Source: Staphylococcus roterodami
GTDB taxonomy: Bacteria; Bacillota; Bacilli; Staphylococcales; Staphylococcaceae
Assembly: GCA_022493055.1 (NCBI GenBank)
Contig: CP092781.1
Location: 1,302,001-1,366,000, forward strand
Direction of reading: 5' to 3'
DNA length: 64,000 nt
Part shown: positions 9,054-20,558 of the stretch, piece after piece
Layout: each line of letters starts with the position of its first letter
Numbering within the stretch: position 1 is the first letter of the stretch
The notes under the pieces: model-generated
Database searches by the model: none
Seen by the model: the letters and a program-made list of their open reading frames with translations, nothing else
What the model was told of the DNA's origin: nothing
Made by a program: the position numbers and the translations under genes

Positions 9054-9521
9054 GTGCTCTACTTAATATTTTCAATAGTTGTAGCTTTATTTATGGGAAC
9101 AATGGTTATAGTTATCCGTATGAAAGCTCAAAATTATCCGGTAAATGAGAAAAAAATAATTTTGCCACCGTTCTTTATGTCAACGGGTGCCTTAATGTAT
9201 GTTGTACCTTATTTTAGACTTACTGGGTCTGAAATGTTAGAAGCTTTTATCATTGGTTTGTTATTCTCTACAGTTCTAATATGGACATCTCGTTTTGAAG
9301 TTAAAGGTACAGAGATTTATATGAAACGTTCAAAAGCATTTCCGGTCATTTTAATTTCTTTACTTATTATTCGTACTGTGATGAAGATATTTATTAGTAA
9401 TGAAATTGACCCAGGAGAGTTGGGCGGAATGTTCTTTTTATTAGCATTTTGTATGATTGTACCTTGGAGATTAGCAATGCTATATAAATATAAAAAATTA
9501 AAGAAAACATTAATCAATTAA
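9054..9521 (+). CDS. CcdC-like (DUF1453) membrane protein (155 aa)
   Basis: This is an integral membrane protein with about five hydrophobic segments (for example LIFSIVVALFMGTMVIVI at the N-terminus and FFLLAFCMIVPWRLAMLY near the C-terminus). It resembles the CcdC family linked in Bacillus to cytochrome c biogenesis, although S. aureus lacks a typical cytochrome c pathway, so the assignment is only by family. The start is GTG 9054 preceded by AGAAGGTG. It has a strong terminator downstream and is separate from sbcD. Confidence 0.8.
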   Translation: MLYLIFSIVVALFMGTMVIVIRMKAQNYPVNEKKIILPPFFMSTGALMYVVPYFRLTGSEMLEAFIIGLLFSTVLIWTSRFEVKGTEIYMKRSKAFPVILISLLIIRTVMKIFISNEIDPGELGGMFFLLAFCMIVPWRLAMLYKYKKLKKTLIN

Positions 9522-9529
9522 TTACTTTT

Positions 9530-9578
9530 AAAACCACTTGTTTTTGACTACTAAATTAGTCGATAAGTGGTTTTAATT
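9530..9578 (+). terminator. Terminator before sbcD
   Basis: A perfect 10-bp stem AAAACCACTT / AAGTGGTTTT (9530-9539 and 9565-9574) holds an inner hairpin GACTA/TAGTC and is followed by T residues. Confidence 0.75.
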
Positions 9579-9617
9579 TTACTTGAAACAGGGAGAAGAA
9601 TATATTAAAATAAAAAG

Positions 9618-9630
9618 CGAACAAACGTTC
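9618..9630 (+). promoter_or_regulatory. LexA box upstream of sbcD
   Basis: CGAACAAACGTTC matches the Gram-positive SOS box (CGAAC....GTTC). It lies 16 bases before the sbcD start, just ahead of the ribosome site. Confidence 0.85.
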
Positions 9631-9645
9631 TATATGGAGGCAATA

Positions 9646-10767
9646 ATGAAAATTATACATACAGCAGATTGGCATTTAGGAAAAATATTAAACGGCAAAC
9701 AGTTGTTAGAGGATCAAGCATATATTTTAGATAAGTTCGTAGAGCAAATGATGATAGAAAAACCGGATGTTATTGTGATAGCAGGAGATTTATATGACAC
9801 GACATATCCAAGTAAAGATGCAATTATGTTATTAGAAAGAACAATAGGTAAGCTTAATTTAGAATTAAATATACCAATTATTATAATCAGTGGGAATCAT
9901 GATGGTAAAGAAAGATTGAATTATGGCGCAAGTTGGTTTGAACATAGTCAACTATACATAAGAACAGATTTTACAACGATTAAGTCACCGATAACTATTA
10001 ATGAAGTGAATTTTTATACATTGCCATATGCTACTGTTAGCGAAATGAAGCATTATTTTGAAGATGAAAGTATTGAAAATCATCAACAAGGTGTCTCTAG
10101 ATGTATTGATGAAATTCAACATTTACTTGATCCGAAAGCGATTAATATACTAATTGGTCATTTGACTGTACAAGGTGGTAAAACATCTGACTCAGAGAGA
10201 CCGCTCACAATTGGTACGGTAGAATCAGTTCAAAAAAATGTTTTTAATGTATTTGATCATATAATGCTTGGACATTTACACCACCCATTTAGTATTAATG
10301 ATAAAAAGATAAAATATAGTGGTTCATTATTACAGTATTCGTTTTCTGAAGTAGGTCAATCTAAAGGATATAGACGCATTACAATCGATGGTGATGATAT
10401 CAGTGATAAATTTATACCAATAGAACCTCGCAGACAATTAGAAATTATAACAGGTGAATACAATGAAGTTATAAATGAAAAAGTTGCTGTGAAAAACAAA
10501 GAGAATTATTTTCATTTTAAACTTACGAATATGTCTCATATAACAGATCCTATGATGCATTTAAAGCAGGTTTATCCCAATACTTTAGCGCTGACTAATG
10601 AAACTTTTAATTATAGTGAAGAGAAAAGTATTATTGATATTAGTAAGCAAGATGATATGACTATCATTGAACAATTTTATAATTATATTACTGATACAGA
10701 TTTATCAGAAGTTCAATCAAAAAAGATTAAAAACATTTTAGAAGATAAATTGAGCAAGGAGGATTAA
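9646..10767 (+). CDS. sbcD: Nuclease subunit SbcD (373 aa)
   Basis: SbcD is the Mre11-like metallo-phosphoesterase subunit of the SbcCD complex, which cuts hairpins and blocked double-strand ends. The calcineurin-like motifs are in order: HTADWHLGK (residues 4-12), [22 protein letters not shown], and [10 protein letters not shown] / [12 protein letters not shown] 9646 follows TATGGAGG; upstream in-frame codons are non-coding leader that holds the LexA box. It is followed after three bases by sbcC. SOS induction is expected. The nuclease itself looks intact, but its ATPase partner is frameshifted. Confidence 0.96.
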   Translation: MKIIHTADWHLGKILNGKQLLEDQAYILDKFVEQMMIEKPDVIVIAGDLYDTTYPSKDAIMLLERTIGKLNLELNIPIIIISGNHDGKERLNYGASWFEHSQLYIRTDFTTIKSPITINEVNFYTLPYATVSEMKHYFEDESIENHQQGVSRCIDEIQHLLDPKAINILIGHLTVQGGKTSDSERPLTIGTVESVQKNVFNVFDHIMLGHLHHPFSINDKKIKYSGSLLQYSFSEVGQSKGYRRITIDGDDISDKFIPIEPRRQLEIITGEYNEVINEKVAVKNKENYFHFKLTNMSHITDPMMHLKQVYPNTLALTNETFNYSEEKSIIDISKQDDMTIIEQFYNYITDTDLSEVQSKKIKNILEDKLSKED

Positions 10768-10770
10768 TGA

Positions 10771-13700
10771 ATGAAGCCATTACATTTAACTTTAAAAAAC
10801 TTCGGGCCATTTTTAAAAGAAGAAATTGATTTTTCTAAAATTGATAATAATGAACTGTTTTTGATAAGTGGTAAGACAGGATCTGGTAAGACAATGATAT
10901 TCGATGCAATGACTTATGCACTTTTTGGGCAAGCATCAACTAAACAAAGAGAAGAAAATGATTTGAGGAGTCATTTTGCTGATGGAAAAGAACCTATGTC
11001 TGTAACATTTCAATTTGAACTAAATCATCGTGTTTATAAATTACATAGACAAGGTCCATTTATAAAAGAAGGAAATACTACAAAAACAAATGCTAAATTT
11101 GATGTATTTGAATTAGTGGATAATCAATTTGAAATTAGAGAAAGTAAAGTGCAAGCAGGGAATCAATTTATAATTGATTTAATTGGGGTTAATGCAGAGC
11201 AATTTCGTCAACTATTTATCTTACCTCAAGGTGAATTTAAAAAATTTTTAATATCAAAAAGTAGCGACAAGCAAGGGATATTACGTACACTGTTTGACAG
11301 CAATAAATTTGAAGAAGTAAGGGAAATATTAAAAGAAGAAGTAAAAAAAGAAAAAGCACAAATTGAAAATAGATATCAGCAAATTGATCTATTGTGGCAA
11401 GAAATAGAAACATTCGATAATGATGAAATTAAAAGTCTAGTGAATATTTCAAGTCAACAAACTGACAAGTTGATAGAAAGTATTCCCTTATTAGAAACGC
11501 ATTTTAACCAACAGCTAAAAGATGTATACGAGGAAAAAGAAGAAGCTACTAAAAGGTTTGAAAATATAGAAAAGAAAAGACAAGAAAATAATGTGTTACA
11601 AGAGAATATTAAGCAATTAGACTTGTATAAAAATAGTTTTGTCCAATTAAAGGAAAACCAACCTGAAATTGATCAAATAAAAGAAAAACTTAAGTTACTT
11701 CATGAGATTACAAGTCTATTGAATTTTATTGATGCTAAAAAGCATATCGAAGCTAAAATGTTAAAAGTAAATAATGCGATTAAGGAAACTAAAAATAAGA
11801 TTGCAGAAGTAGATATTAATAGACAAAATATTGATAAAGAGTATGAGGTATTAAAAGAGAAAGAGCAAACTATTGATAAGAAAATGGCATTTATTGATAA
11901 AACTAAGCCTATTAAAAATAATATTACTAAGTATCAAGAAAGTTTTAATAAAGTTGGCGGATTAACAAAAGAGAATAAACAAATCGAAAATGAATTAAGT
12001 AATTTAACTAAATCATTAGAAGAAATTGAAATTGCTATTAGCAATAATGATAGTAATTACGATAATATTGTAGTACTAAATCATGAAATGAATCAGATTA
12101 ATAACGACATTAATACTATACAAGAAAATGAGAATACTAAGTTAGAGTTAAGTAGGTTAAAGAGCACTAAACAAGAGTTAGAAAAGAGCATTAATAAAGA
12201 AAAAACAATTCTATGTGATTTAGAGATGAGGCTTGAACAGTTTGATAAGTCTAAATTAGATTTGAATGATAAAGAAAGCTTTATTCGTGAAATAAAGTCT
12301 GCAGTAAAAATTGGAGACCAATGTCCTATTTGCGGAAATGAAATTCATGATTTAGGAGAGCACATCGATTTTGAAAGTATAGCTAAACGTAAGGCTGATA
12401 TAAAAGAAATAGAAACAAAAATATCTTCTATTAAATCAAGTATTGCTGTAAAACATTCTGAAATGAATCATATTAATGAAAAGATATCAAATATTAATGT
12501 GAACGAACATCTTGATATTTCAATAGAAGCGTTAAATGAACGATTAATAGTAAAAGAAGCGGAATTAAATAAACAAATTGCTACTAATAAATATGTAGAA
12601 GAATTGAAAGCTGATAAAGAGAAATTAACAGTCTGCGCATCATCAAAAGCAATTATTATTTAATAGAAATGAATCAGAACTTAAATTAAGTCAACAGCTT
12701 ATAATTGAATTTGAAACACTTTCAGAGTATCACGATATTTCTAGCTTTGAAGTGGACTATGACAAGTGTTTACAAGAAGTGAATGCTCATCAGGAACTGG
12801 CAAAACAAATTGAGAATAAGCTAGCACAGCTAACTCAACAACGTTTAATTGAAGAAAATAATTTAAATCATTATAAGCAACAATCTATAACGTATAATAA
12901 TGAATTGGAAGAAAATGAACAAGCTATTGAAATTGAAATGACAAAGTTGAATTTATCTCATGATAGTGATATCGAAGAAATCATGACATGGAGAGAGGAC
13001 AAAGAAAATTTAAATAAAGCAGTAGATGAATATAGAAAACAATACAATGAATTGGAATTAGAAATAAATAGATTAGAATCGCTAATTAAAGGTAAAGTAG
13101 TCATAGATCCAATTGAATTAGAAAACAACTATCAACAAAGTAAAGAAAATTTGAATACATTGATAGATAAATATTCAGCTGTTCATTACCAATGTGAAAA
13201 TAATATAAAAAAATTAAAATCAATTGAATCGCATATTAATTATTTAAATCAAGAATTGAAAGATCAGCAACAAATTTTTCAACTGTCTGAGATTGTTAAC
13301 GGTAAAAATAATAAAAACCTCACATTAGAAAATTTTGTCTTAATATATTATTTAGATAAAATTATTGCGCAGGCCAATTTAAGATTAGCAACAATGACGG
13401 ACAATCGTTATCAATTGATAAGACGTGAAGCGGTTTCGCAAGGGCTTAGTGGCTTAGAGATTGATGTGTTTGATTTACATTCAAATAAAGCTAGGCATAT
13501 TAGTTCTTTATCAGGTGGGGAAACATTCCAATCTTCATTAGCATTGGCACTTGGAATGAGCGAAATAGTACAGCAACAGTCAGGTGGTATTTCGTTAGAA
13601 TCTATTTTTATTGATGAAGGTTTTGGTACATTAGATCAGGAAACATTAGAAACTGCATTAGATACACTGTTGAATCTTAAATCGACTGGTAGAATGGTCG

Positions 13701-13801
13701 GAATCATTTCACATGTAACTGAATTGAAAAATAGAATACCCCTAGTTTTAGAAGTTAAATCAAATCAATATCAGAGTTCAACAATTTTTAGAAGAAATTA
13801 A
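10771..13801 (+). pseudogene. sbcC: ATPase subunit SbcC, broken by a one-base insertion
   Basis: SbcC is the Rad50-like SMC-family ATPase partner of SbcD. The first frame (10771-12663, 630 aa) has Walker A GKTGSGKT (residues 34-41), a coiled coil and the zinc-hook CPICG (about residue 518). The C-terminal frame (to 13801) has the return coiled coil, signature SLSGGE and Walker [13 protein letters not shown]. The frame changes between 12629 and 12661. Deleting one T near 12632 gives [20 protein letters not shown] and a continuous protein of 1009 residues, the normal S. aureus size. As written, the product lacks the signature and Walker B, so SbcCD should be inactive unless this is a sequencing error. 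Confidence 0.92.
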
Positions 13802-13810
13802 AACATAAAA

Positions 13811-13860
13811 AAATAGAGATGTTTCAATGGAATTAAATAAATCATTGAGCATCTCTATTT
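13811..13860. terminator. Bidirectional terminator between sbcC and mscL
   Basis: A long stem (ATAGAGATGTTTCAATG with CATTGAGCATCTCTAT) lies between convergent genes, with A residues on the left and T residues on the right. It can serve both. Confidence 0.85.
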
Positions 13861-13869
13861 ATTTTGAAA

Positions 13870-14340
<471 letters not shown>

Positions 14341-14434
14341 CTATAAAGGTGCGTGAGTAAAAAATAAAATGTTTTGATAAATTTTTTATTTTACTACATA
14401 AAACTAAATATAGAATTGAAGGGAGTAATTAATT

Positions 14435-16081
14435 ATGAATTCTTCTTCACCTGAGAATCCAAATGGCAAGAAGTATTCACCGGTGTTCATCTATAGTGCG
14501 ATTGTTGTTGCTATAGTCGTATTACTTGGTGCATTTTTACCTGAACAATTCAACTATGTGACCAATAATATTAAAATATGGATTACAGAAAAATTAGGAT
14601 GGTATTATTTAATTCTTACAACGATTATTGTCTTTTTCTGTATATTCCTTATCTTTAGCCCGATTGGTAAGCTGAAATTAGGTAAGCCAAATGACAAACC
14701 AGAATTTAATACAATTTCTTGGTTTGCAATGCTATTTAGTGCTGGTATGGGTATTGGATTAGTATTCTATGGAGCTGCTGAACCGATGGCACATTTTGCT
14801 GCGCCACCAACAGCCGATCCAAAGACGACGGAAGCTTATACTGAAGCTCTTCGCTCAACATTTTTCCATTGGGGATTCCATGCTTGGGCTGTCTATGGAG
14901 TTGTTGCATTAGCGTTAGCCTATGCACAATTTCGTAAAGGTGAGCCTGGCTTATTATCAAGAACATTGCGCCCAATTTTAGGTGATAAAGTAGAAGGACC
15001 TATTGGAATTTTAATTGATGTATTATCTGTTTTTGCCACTATCGTTGGGGTAGCTGTTTCTCTAGGTATGGGTGCACTTCAAATCAATGGTGGTTTACAT
15101 TATTTATTCAATGTTCCAAATAATACATTTGTACAAGCGATTATTATTATTGTAGTTACAATTTTATTTATCGCAAGTGCATGGTCAGGTCTAAGCAAAG
15201 GCATTCAATATTTAAGTAACTTGAATATTGGTCTAGGTACTATTTTAATGATAGCTGCATTAATAGTTGGACCGACTGTACTTATACTCAATATGTTAAC
15301 TAGTTCAACAGGTAGCTTATTGAATACATTTTTATTTAATAGTTTTGATACTGCAGCTTTAAATCCTCAAAAACGTGAGTGGATGTCTTCATGGACACTT
15401 TACTATTGGGGTTGGTGGTTAAGCTGGAGCCCATTCGTTGGTGTGTTTATTGCTCGTGTTTCAAAAGGGCGTTCAATTAGAGAGTTCATTTCTGGCGTTT
15501 TATTAGTACCTGCCATCGTAAGTTTTATATGGTTTAGTGTTTTTGGTGTGTTAGGCATCGAGACTGGTAAAAAACATAAAGAAATATTCGATATGACACC
15601 TGAGACACAACTATTTGGCGTATTTAATCATGTGCCATTTGGAATAGTTTTATCACTTATTGCTTTATTATTGATTGCTTCATTCTTTATTACGTCTGCA
15701 GATTCAGCTACATTCGTATTAGGAATGCAAACGACATTTGGGTCATTAAATCCATCAAGTATGGTTAAAGTTGTATGGGGAATTTCACAAGCTTTAATTG
15801 CATTTGTACTTTTATTAGCTGGTGGCGGTAATGGTGCAGAAGCTTTAAATGCAATTCAAAGTGCTGCGATTATAAGTGCGTTCCCATTCTCCTTTGTAGT
15901 CATATTAATGATGATTAGCTTCTATAAAGATGCTAACCAAGAACGTAAATTCTTAGGATTAACATTGACACCAAATAAACATCGCTTACAAGAATATATT
16001 AAGAGTCAACAAGAAGATTATGAGTCAGATATTCTTGAAAAGCGCCAATCTCGTAGAAATTTAGAGAAAAAAGATAACTAA
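14435..16081 (+). CDS. opuD2: BCCT family glycine betaine transporter (548 aa)
   Basis: This is a sodium-coupled betaine/carnitine/choline family carrier that imports compatible solutes at high osmolarity. The protein has about 12 membrane helices. The glycine-rich NISWFAMLFSAGMGIGLVFY-like segment (from about residue 90) is typical, and so is the Trp-rich BCCT signature SWTLYYWGWWLSWSPFVG (about residues 310-330). A charged C-terminal tail (HRLQEYIKSQQEDYE) may sense osmotic stress. The start follows GAAGGGAG. It is divergent from mscL. In S. aureus this locus is usually called opuD2. Confidence 0.93.
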   Translation: MNSSSPENPNGKKYSPVFIYSAIVVAIVVLLGAFLPEQFNYVTNNIKIWITEKLGWYYLILTTIIVFFCIFLIFSPIGKLKLGKPNDKPEFNTISWFAMLFSAGMGIGLVFYGAAEPMAHFAAPPTADPKTTEAYTEALRSTFFHWGFHAWAVYGVVALALAYAQFRKGEPGLLSRTLRPILGDKVEGPIGILIDVLSVFATIVGVAVSLGMGALQINGGLHYLFNVPNNTFVQAIIIIVVTILFIASAWSGLSKGIQYLSNLNIGLGTILMIAALIVGPTVLILNMLTSSTGSLLNTFLFNSFDTAALNPQKREWMSSWTLYYWGWWLSWSPFVGVFIARVSKGRSIREFISGVLLVPAIVSFIWFSVFGVLGIETGKKHKEIFDMTPETQLFGVFNHVPFGIVLSLIALLLIASFFITSADSATFVLGMQTTFGSLNPSSMVKVVWGISQALIAFVLLLAGGGNGAEALNAIQSAAIISAFPFSFVVILMMISFYKDANQERKFLGLTLTPNKHRLQEYIKSQQEDYESDILEKRQSRRNLEKKDN

Positions 16082-16181
16082 TTTTCAGTATGATGATTAG
16101 ACTGAATGTTTTCTATTATGGAAAGTTATATAAATGGTAAGTTTATTGTTGATGAGTTAAATTAATCAAACAAATATAATT

Positions 16182-16227
16182 AAATCCGAAGTTTCGTATT
16201 ATACAAAAACGAAGCTTCGGATTTTTT
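16182..16227 (+). terminator. opuD2 terminator
   Basis: The strong stem AAATCCGAAGTTTCG / CGAAGCTTCGGATTT is followed by a run of T residues, 100 bases after the stop. Confidence 0.9.
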
Positions 16228-16443
16228 TATTTTTTGGAAAAGTACTACATATAATGAATGCTATTTAGATGCTGAATTTTGAATGGAAATGTAGCTGAGT
16301 TTATTTCATAAAAAATATGTCGATATTAATTTTTGCATAAACACATTATGAACATAGTATTTAATATAAAGGTTGAGATGCGAAAAATAAAAATTACAGA
16401 AAGTGGGTTCTTGCAATAAGAATTTGAAAAACAGTTACGAGAT

Positions 16444-16458
16444 TGATAATTATTCTCA
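16444..16458. promoter_or_regulatory. Fur-like box upstream of acnA
   Basis: TGATAATTATTCTCA differs at one position from the 7-1-7 Fur palindrome (TGATAAT-N-ATTATCA). It lies about 180 bases before aconitase, an iron-sulfur enzyme. Confidence 0.45.
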
Positions 16459-16462
16459 TTTA

Positions 16463-16509
16463 ATAAAAAATACTTATTACACTATGTTCTTATGATAAGT
16501 TTTACTTAT
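16463..16509. promoter_or_regulatory. Two CcpC/CcpE-type boxes upstream of acnA
   Basis: Two exact ATAA-N7-TTAT dyads occur at 16463-16477 and 16495-16509, with centres 32 bases apart (about three helical turns). This is the binding pattern of the citrate-sensing LysR regulators CcpC (Bacillus) and CcpE (S. aureus), which control aconitase. Confidence 0.65.
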
Positions 16510-16536
16510 GGATACTGATTAAAAAGTCGAAATGTA

Positions 16537-16552
16537 ATTTAAGCGTTTTCTA
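16537..16552. promoter_or_regulatory. Possible CcpA cre site upstream of acnA
   Basis: ATTTAAGCGTTTTCTA matches 14 of 16 positions of the catabolite-responsive consensus. It lies about 90 bases before the acnA start, and carbon catabolite repression of aconitase is known in this genus. Confidence 0.45.
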
Positions 16553-16639
16553 AGTATCATGAGTTGTTTATCAATTAATATAATAATACAATTTAATTAA
16601 GGCATATAAATATAAAAATGTATCAAGGGGGATCATTAA

Positions 16640-19345
16640 ATGGCTGCAAATTTTAAAGAGCAATCAAAAAAACATTTTGACTTAAATGGCCAAAGTTATA
16701 CTTACTATGATTTAAAAGCGGTAGAAGATCAAGGAATTACTAAAGTTTCAAATTTACCTTATTCTATTCGAGTATTATTAGAATCATTACTTCGCCAGGA
16801 AGATGATTTTGTAATTACAGACGAGCATATTAAAGCTTTGAGTCAATTTGGAGAAGATGGAAATGAAGGAGAGGTACCATTTAAACCTTCTCGAGTTATT
16901 TTACAAGATTTCACTGGAGTACCTGCCGTAGTTGATTTAGCTTCTTTACGTAAAGCGATGGACGATGTTGGGGGAGATATTACAAAAATCAATCCGGAAG
17001 TACCAGTTGATTTAGTTATTGACCACTCAGTTCAAGTTGATAGTTATGCAAATCCTGAAGCACTTGAACGCAATATGAAATTAGAATTTGAACGTAACTA
17101 TGAACGTTATCAATTTTTAAATTGGGCTACTAAAGCATTTGACAATTATAATGCAGTACCACCTGCAACAGGAATTGTGCACCAAGTTAACTTAGAATAT
17201 TTAGCAAGTGTTGTACATGTTCGTGACGTAGATGGAGAAAAAACTGCTTTCCCTGATACATTAGTTGGTACCGATTCACATACAACAATGATCAACGGAA
17301 TTGGTGTTCTTGGCTGGGGTGTTGGTGGTATCGAAGCAGAAGCTGGAATGTTAGGTCAACCATCTTATTTCCCAATTCCAGAAGTTATTGGAGTACGCTT
17401 GGTGAATTCATTGCCACAAGGTGCAACAGCAACTGATTTAGCGCTAAGAGTTACACAGGAATTACGTAAAAAAGGTGTTGTAGGCAAGTTTGTAGAATTC
17501 TTTGGTCCAGGTGTACAACATCTCCCATTAGCTGACCGTGCAACAATTGCTAATATGGCACCAGAGTATGGTGCAACTTGTGGATTCTTCCCAGTTGATG
17601 ATGAATCTCTTAAGTATATGAAGTTAACTGGTCGTTCAGATGAACATATCGCACTTGTAAAAGAGTATTTACAACAAAATCATATGTTCTTTGATGTTGA
17701 AAAAGAAGATCCTAATTATACAGATGTAATTGAACTAGACTTAGCAACAGTTGAAGCTTCATTATCAGGACCAAAACGTCCGCAAGATTTGATTTTCTTA
17801 AGCGATATGAAAACAGCTTTTGAAGATTCTGTTACAGCACCAGCAGGTAACCAAGGTCATGGATTAGATAAAAGTGAATTTGATAAAAAAGCTAAAATTG
17901 AATTCAAAGATGGCTCAAAAGCGTCTATGAAAACTGGTGATATTGCGATTGCAGCAATTACTTCATGTACGAACACGTCTAACCCATACGTAATGCTTGG
18001 TGCAGGTTTGGTAGCTAAAAAAGCAGTTGAAAAAGGTTTGAAAGTACCTGAATATGTTAAAACATCTTTAGCTCCAGGTTCAAAAGTTGTAACTGGTTAT
18101 TTGAGAGATTCAGGATTACAAACATATTTAGATGATTTAGGATTTAACCTAGTAGGATATGGCTGTACTACATGTATCGGTAACTCAGGCCCATTATTAC
18201 CAGAAATTGAAAAAGCGATTGCAGATGAGGACCTATTAGTTACTTCTGTATTATCAGGTAACCGTAATTTCGAAGGACGTATCCATCCGCTTGTTAAAGC
18301 TAACTACTTAGCATCACCTCAGTTAGTTGTTGCATATGCATTAGCAGGAACAGTCGATATCGATTTACAAAATGAGCCAATTGGTAAAGGTAAAGATGGA
18401 GAAGATGTATATTTACAAGACATTTGGCCAACAATTCAAGAAGTTTCAGATACAGTTGATAGCGTAGTTACACCAGAATTATTTATTGAAGAATATAAAA
18501 ACGTTTATAACAATAATGAATTATGGAATGAAATTGATGTAACAGATCAACCATTATATGATTTTGATCCAAATTCTACGTATATTCAAAATCCTTCATT
18601 CTTCCAAGGTTTATCTAAAGAACCTGGTAAAATTGTACCGTTAAACGGTTTACGAGTTATGGGGAAATTCGGTGATTCAGTTACAACAGACCATATTTCT
18701 CCAGCAGGTGCAATCGGTAAAGATACGCCAGCGGGTAAATATTTATTAGAACATGATGTTCATATACGTGAGTTTAACTCTTATGGTTCACGACGTGGAA
18801 ACCACGAAGTAATGGTTCGAGGTACATTTGCAAATATTCGTATTAAAAACCAATTAGCACCAGGAACAGAGGGTGGATTCACTACTTATTGGCCAACAAA
18901 TGAAGTGATGCCAATTTTTGATGCCGCTATGAAATATAAGGAAGATGGTACAGGATTAGTAGTATTAGCTGGTAATGACTACGGTATGGGTTCTTCACGT
19001 GACTGGGCAGCAAAGGGTACAAACTTATTAGGTGTTAAAACAGTTATCGCGCAAAGCTACGAACGTATTCATCGTTCAAATTTAGTTATGATGGGTGTGT
19101 TACCTTTAGAATTTAGAAAAGGTGAATCAGCTGATGCGCTTGGTTTAGACGGTACCGAAGAAATTTCAGTAAATATTGATGAAAATGTACAGCCTCATGA
19201 TTTTGTTAAAGTGACTGCTAAAAAACAAGATGGTGAGTTAGTGGAATTTGATGCTATGGTACGTTTCGATTCATTAGTGGAAATGGACTACTATCGTCAC
19301 GGTGGTATTTTACAAATGGTTTTAAGAAATAAATTAGCTCAATAA
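16640..19345 (+). CDS. acnA: Aconitate hydratase (901 aa)
   Basis: Aconitase isomerises citrate and isocitrate in the TCA cycle using a [4Fe-4S] cluster. The three cluster cysteines are visible: Cys443 in [11 protein letters not shown], then Cys509 and Cys512 in [14 protein letters not shown]. The C-terminal swivel domain contains [27 protein letters not shown] and the substrate motif [10 protein letters not shown]. The length is that of the monomeric AcnA/citB type. The start follows AAGGGGGAT. A regulatory region with CcpE-type, Fur-like and cre-like sites precedes it. In S. aureus it is also called citB. Confidence 0.98.
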   Translation: MAANFKEQSKKHFDLNGQSYTYYDLKAVEDQGITKVSNLPYSIRVLLESLLRQEDDFVITDEHIKALSQFGEDGNEGEVPFKPSRVILQDFTGVPAVVDLASLRKAMDDVGGDITKINPEVPVDLVIDHSVQVDSYANPEALERNMKLEFERNYERYQFLNWATKAFDNYNAVPPATGIVHQVNLEYLASVVHVRDVDGEKTAFPDTLVGTDSHTTMINGIGVLGWGVGGIEAEAGMLGQPSYFPIPEVIGVRLVNSLPQGATATDLALRVTQELRKKGVVGKFVEFFGPGVQHLPLADRATIANMAPEYGATCGFFPVDDESLKYMKLTGRSDEHIALVKEYLQQNHMFFDVEKEDPNYTDVIELDLATVEASLSGPKRPQDLIFLSDMKTAFEDSVTAPAGNQGHGLDKSEFDKKAKIEFKDGSKASMKTGDIAIAAITSCTNTSNPYVMLGAGLVAKKAVEKGLKVPEYVKTSLAPGSKVVTGYLRDSGLQTYLDDLGFNLVGYGCTTCIGNSGPLLPEIEKAIADEDLLVTSVLSGNRNFEGRIHPLVKANYLASPQLVVAYALAGTVDIDLQNEPIGKGKDGEDVYLQDIWPTIQEVSDTVDSVVTPELFIEEYKNVYNNNELWNEIDVTDQPLYDFDPNSTYIQNPSFFQGLSKEPGKIVPLNGLRVMGKFGDSVTTDHISPAGAIGKDTPAGKYLLEHDVHIREFNSYGSRRGNHEVMVRGTFANIRIKNQLAPGTEGGFTTYWPTNEVMPIFDAAMKYKEDGTGLVVLAGNDYGMGSSRDWAAKGTNLLGVKTVIAQSYERIHRSNLVMMGVLPLEFRKGESADALGLDGTEEISVNIDENVQPHDFVKVTAKKQDGELVEFDAMVRFDSLVEMDYYRHGGILQMVLRNKLAQ

Positions 19346-19424
19346 TAACTGTAGTAATTCAAATTTTGAAATATGGCTACATTATAGCTTGAGTATTGAA
19401 GATATATTTGAATATCAAACATGA

Positions 19425-19470
19425 CCGGTCGGTTCAAAACATTCGTGTTGTTGGCCGACCTCTTTTTTAT
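19425..19470 (+). terminator. acnA terminator
   Basis: The GC-rich stem GGTCGG..AACA / TGTT..CCGACC with a short loop is followed by a T run, 80 bases past acnA. Confidence 0.85.
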
Positions 19471-19517
19471 ATTTATGTTAGAATTATAAGTAAAGTTTAT
19501 CCGAAAGAAGGCTTAAA

Positions 19518-19985
19518 ATGATATATAGTATAACAGAAATAGAAGCACGTTACGCTGAAACTGATAAAATGGGTGTTATTTATCATGGTAATTATGCAAC
19601 TTGGTTTGAAGTAGCAAGATTGGACTATATAACAAAGCTAGGTTTTAGTTATGCTGAAATGGAAAAACAAGGAATTATTTCACCTGTAACTGAACTTAAT
19701 GTTAATTTTAAAAAATCTATTTTTTACCCAGAAAAAGTTAAAATTAAAACTTGGGTAGAACATTATTCTCGATTACGTTCAGTTTATAAGTACGAAATTT
19801 TTAATGAACAAGGTGAACTTGCTACTACTGGCTCTACAGAATTGATATGTATTAAAGAAGATACATTTAAGCCAATACGATTAGATCGCTATTTCCCTGA
19901 CTGGCATGAAGCATATCATAAAGTTTCAGAGCTCAATAAAACCGGAACAACATTTGAAGTGGTAGATGGGATTGAGTCGCTATAA
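19518..19985 (+). CDS. Acyl-CoA thioesterase, YbgC/YneP-like hotdog fold (155 aa)
   Basis: This is a 4-hydroxybenzoyl-CoA-type thioesterase that hydrolyses acyl-CoA thioesters in the cytoplasm; the physiological substrate is unknown. The motif YAETDKMGVIYHGNYATWFE near residue 13 contains the catalytic Asp and the conserved HGNY, followed by the hotdog helix FEVARLDYITKLG. The length is normal. The start follows CGAAAGAAGG. It lies directly after aconitase in B. subtilis as well (yneP), a conserved neighbourhood with no proven functional link. Confidence 0.9.
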   Translation: MIYSITEIEARYAETDKMGVIYHGNYATWFEVARLDYITKLGFSYAEMEKQGIISPVTELNVNFKKSIFYPEKVKIKTWVEHYSRLRSVYKYEIFNEQGELATTGSTELICIKEDTFKPIRLDRYFPDWHEAYHKVSELNKTGTTFEVVDGIESL

Positions 19986-20166
19986 ATTTTGATTCTATTT
20001 TAGCTAGCTTATTAACTCGTAAAATTGAACTTTATTTTCATAACTGAAAAAGCTTTTAGTTGAATAATGAAGTTTATTTGAGGCTAGGTTATTATACGTA
20101 TAATTGAAAATTCAAAGTTTTAAAATGACACATTGAAAATCTTACGAATAATTATGAAAATAAATT

Positions 20167-20218
20167 AAAAACGAACTTGTTTGCACATCATCACTAGCGC
20201 AATCAAGCTCGTTTTTTT
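20167..20218. terminator. Terminator between the thioesterase and HesB-like genes
   Basis: The stem AAAACGA-CTTG..GC / GC..CAAG-TCGTTTT lies between convergent genes and is flanked by A and T runs. It probably acts in both directions. Confidence 0.8.
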
Positions 20219-20222
20219 ATAT

Positions 20223-20519
20223 TTATTTTGCGGTATAAGATATTTCATCTTCATGATCGACTACATTTACAATGATATGATCATCTTCAAAGTACCACAA
20301 ATCCTTTTCTGCAACGACAATATTTAATCCATCATATTGTTGTTCATAGCCAATATCAACGTTTTCTTTAGGTTCAACTGTAAAAGCAGGACTAAATCCT
20401 TGCTTGAGTTGGAATTCGCCACCATATCTTACAAAAAACACAAGTACTTTATTATTTTCAGGTAACTCAAGTTCATTTTTAAACCAAGTTACGGCTGCAT
20501 CAGTAAGTTCTATTTGCAT
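20223..20519 (-). CDS. HesB/YadR/YfhF family protein (98 aa)
   Basis: This is a small protein of the HesB-like (IscA fold) family, as in B. subtilis YneR. It keeps the fold's opening ([17 protein letters not shown]) and the hydrophobic core [10 protein letters not shown]. It has no Cys residues at all, so it cannot bind an iron-sulfur cluster the way IscA/SufA do. Its role is unknown. ATG 20519 is chosen because GGAGG lies just upstream, and an in-frame TTG at 20534 overlaps that ribosome site. Its upstream region runs directly into the STAR repeat cluster. Confidence 0.85.
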   Translation of the reverse strand: MQIELTDAAVTWFKNELELPENNKVLVFFVRYGGEFQLKQGFSPAFTVEPKENVDIGYEQQYDGLNIVVAEKDLWYFEDDHIIVNVVDHEDEISYTAK

Positions 20520-20558
20520 AACAACGACCTCCAATATTTATTACGGAATGGGAATGGG

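Noticed and set aside
12752..13801. Second sbcC frame as an independent gene
   Set aside because: It has no ribosome site, starts mid coiled coil, and joins the upstream frame exactly when one base is removed. It is the C-terminal half of broken sbcC.
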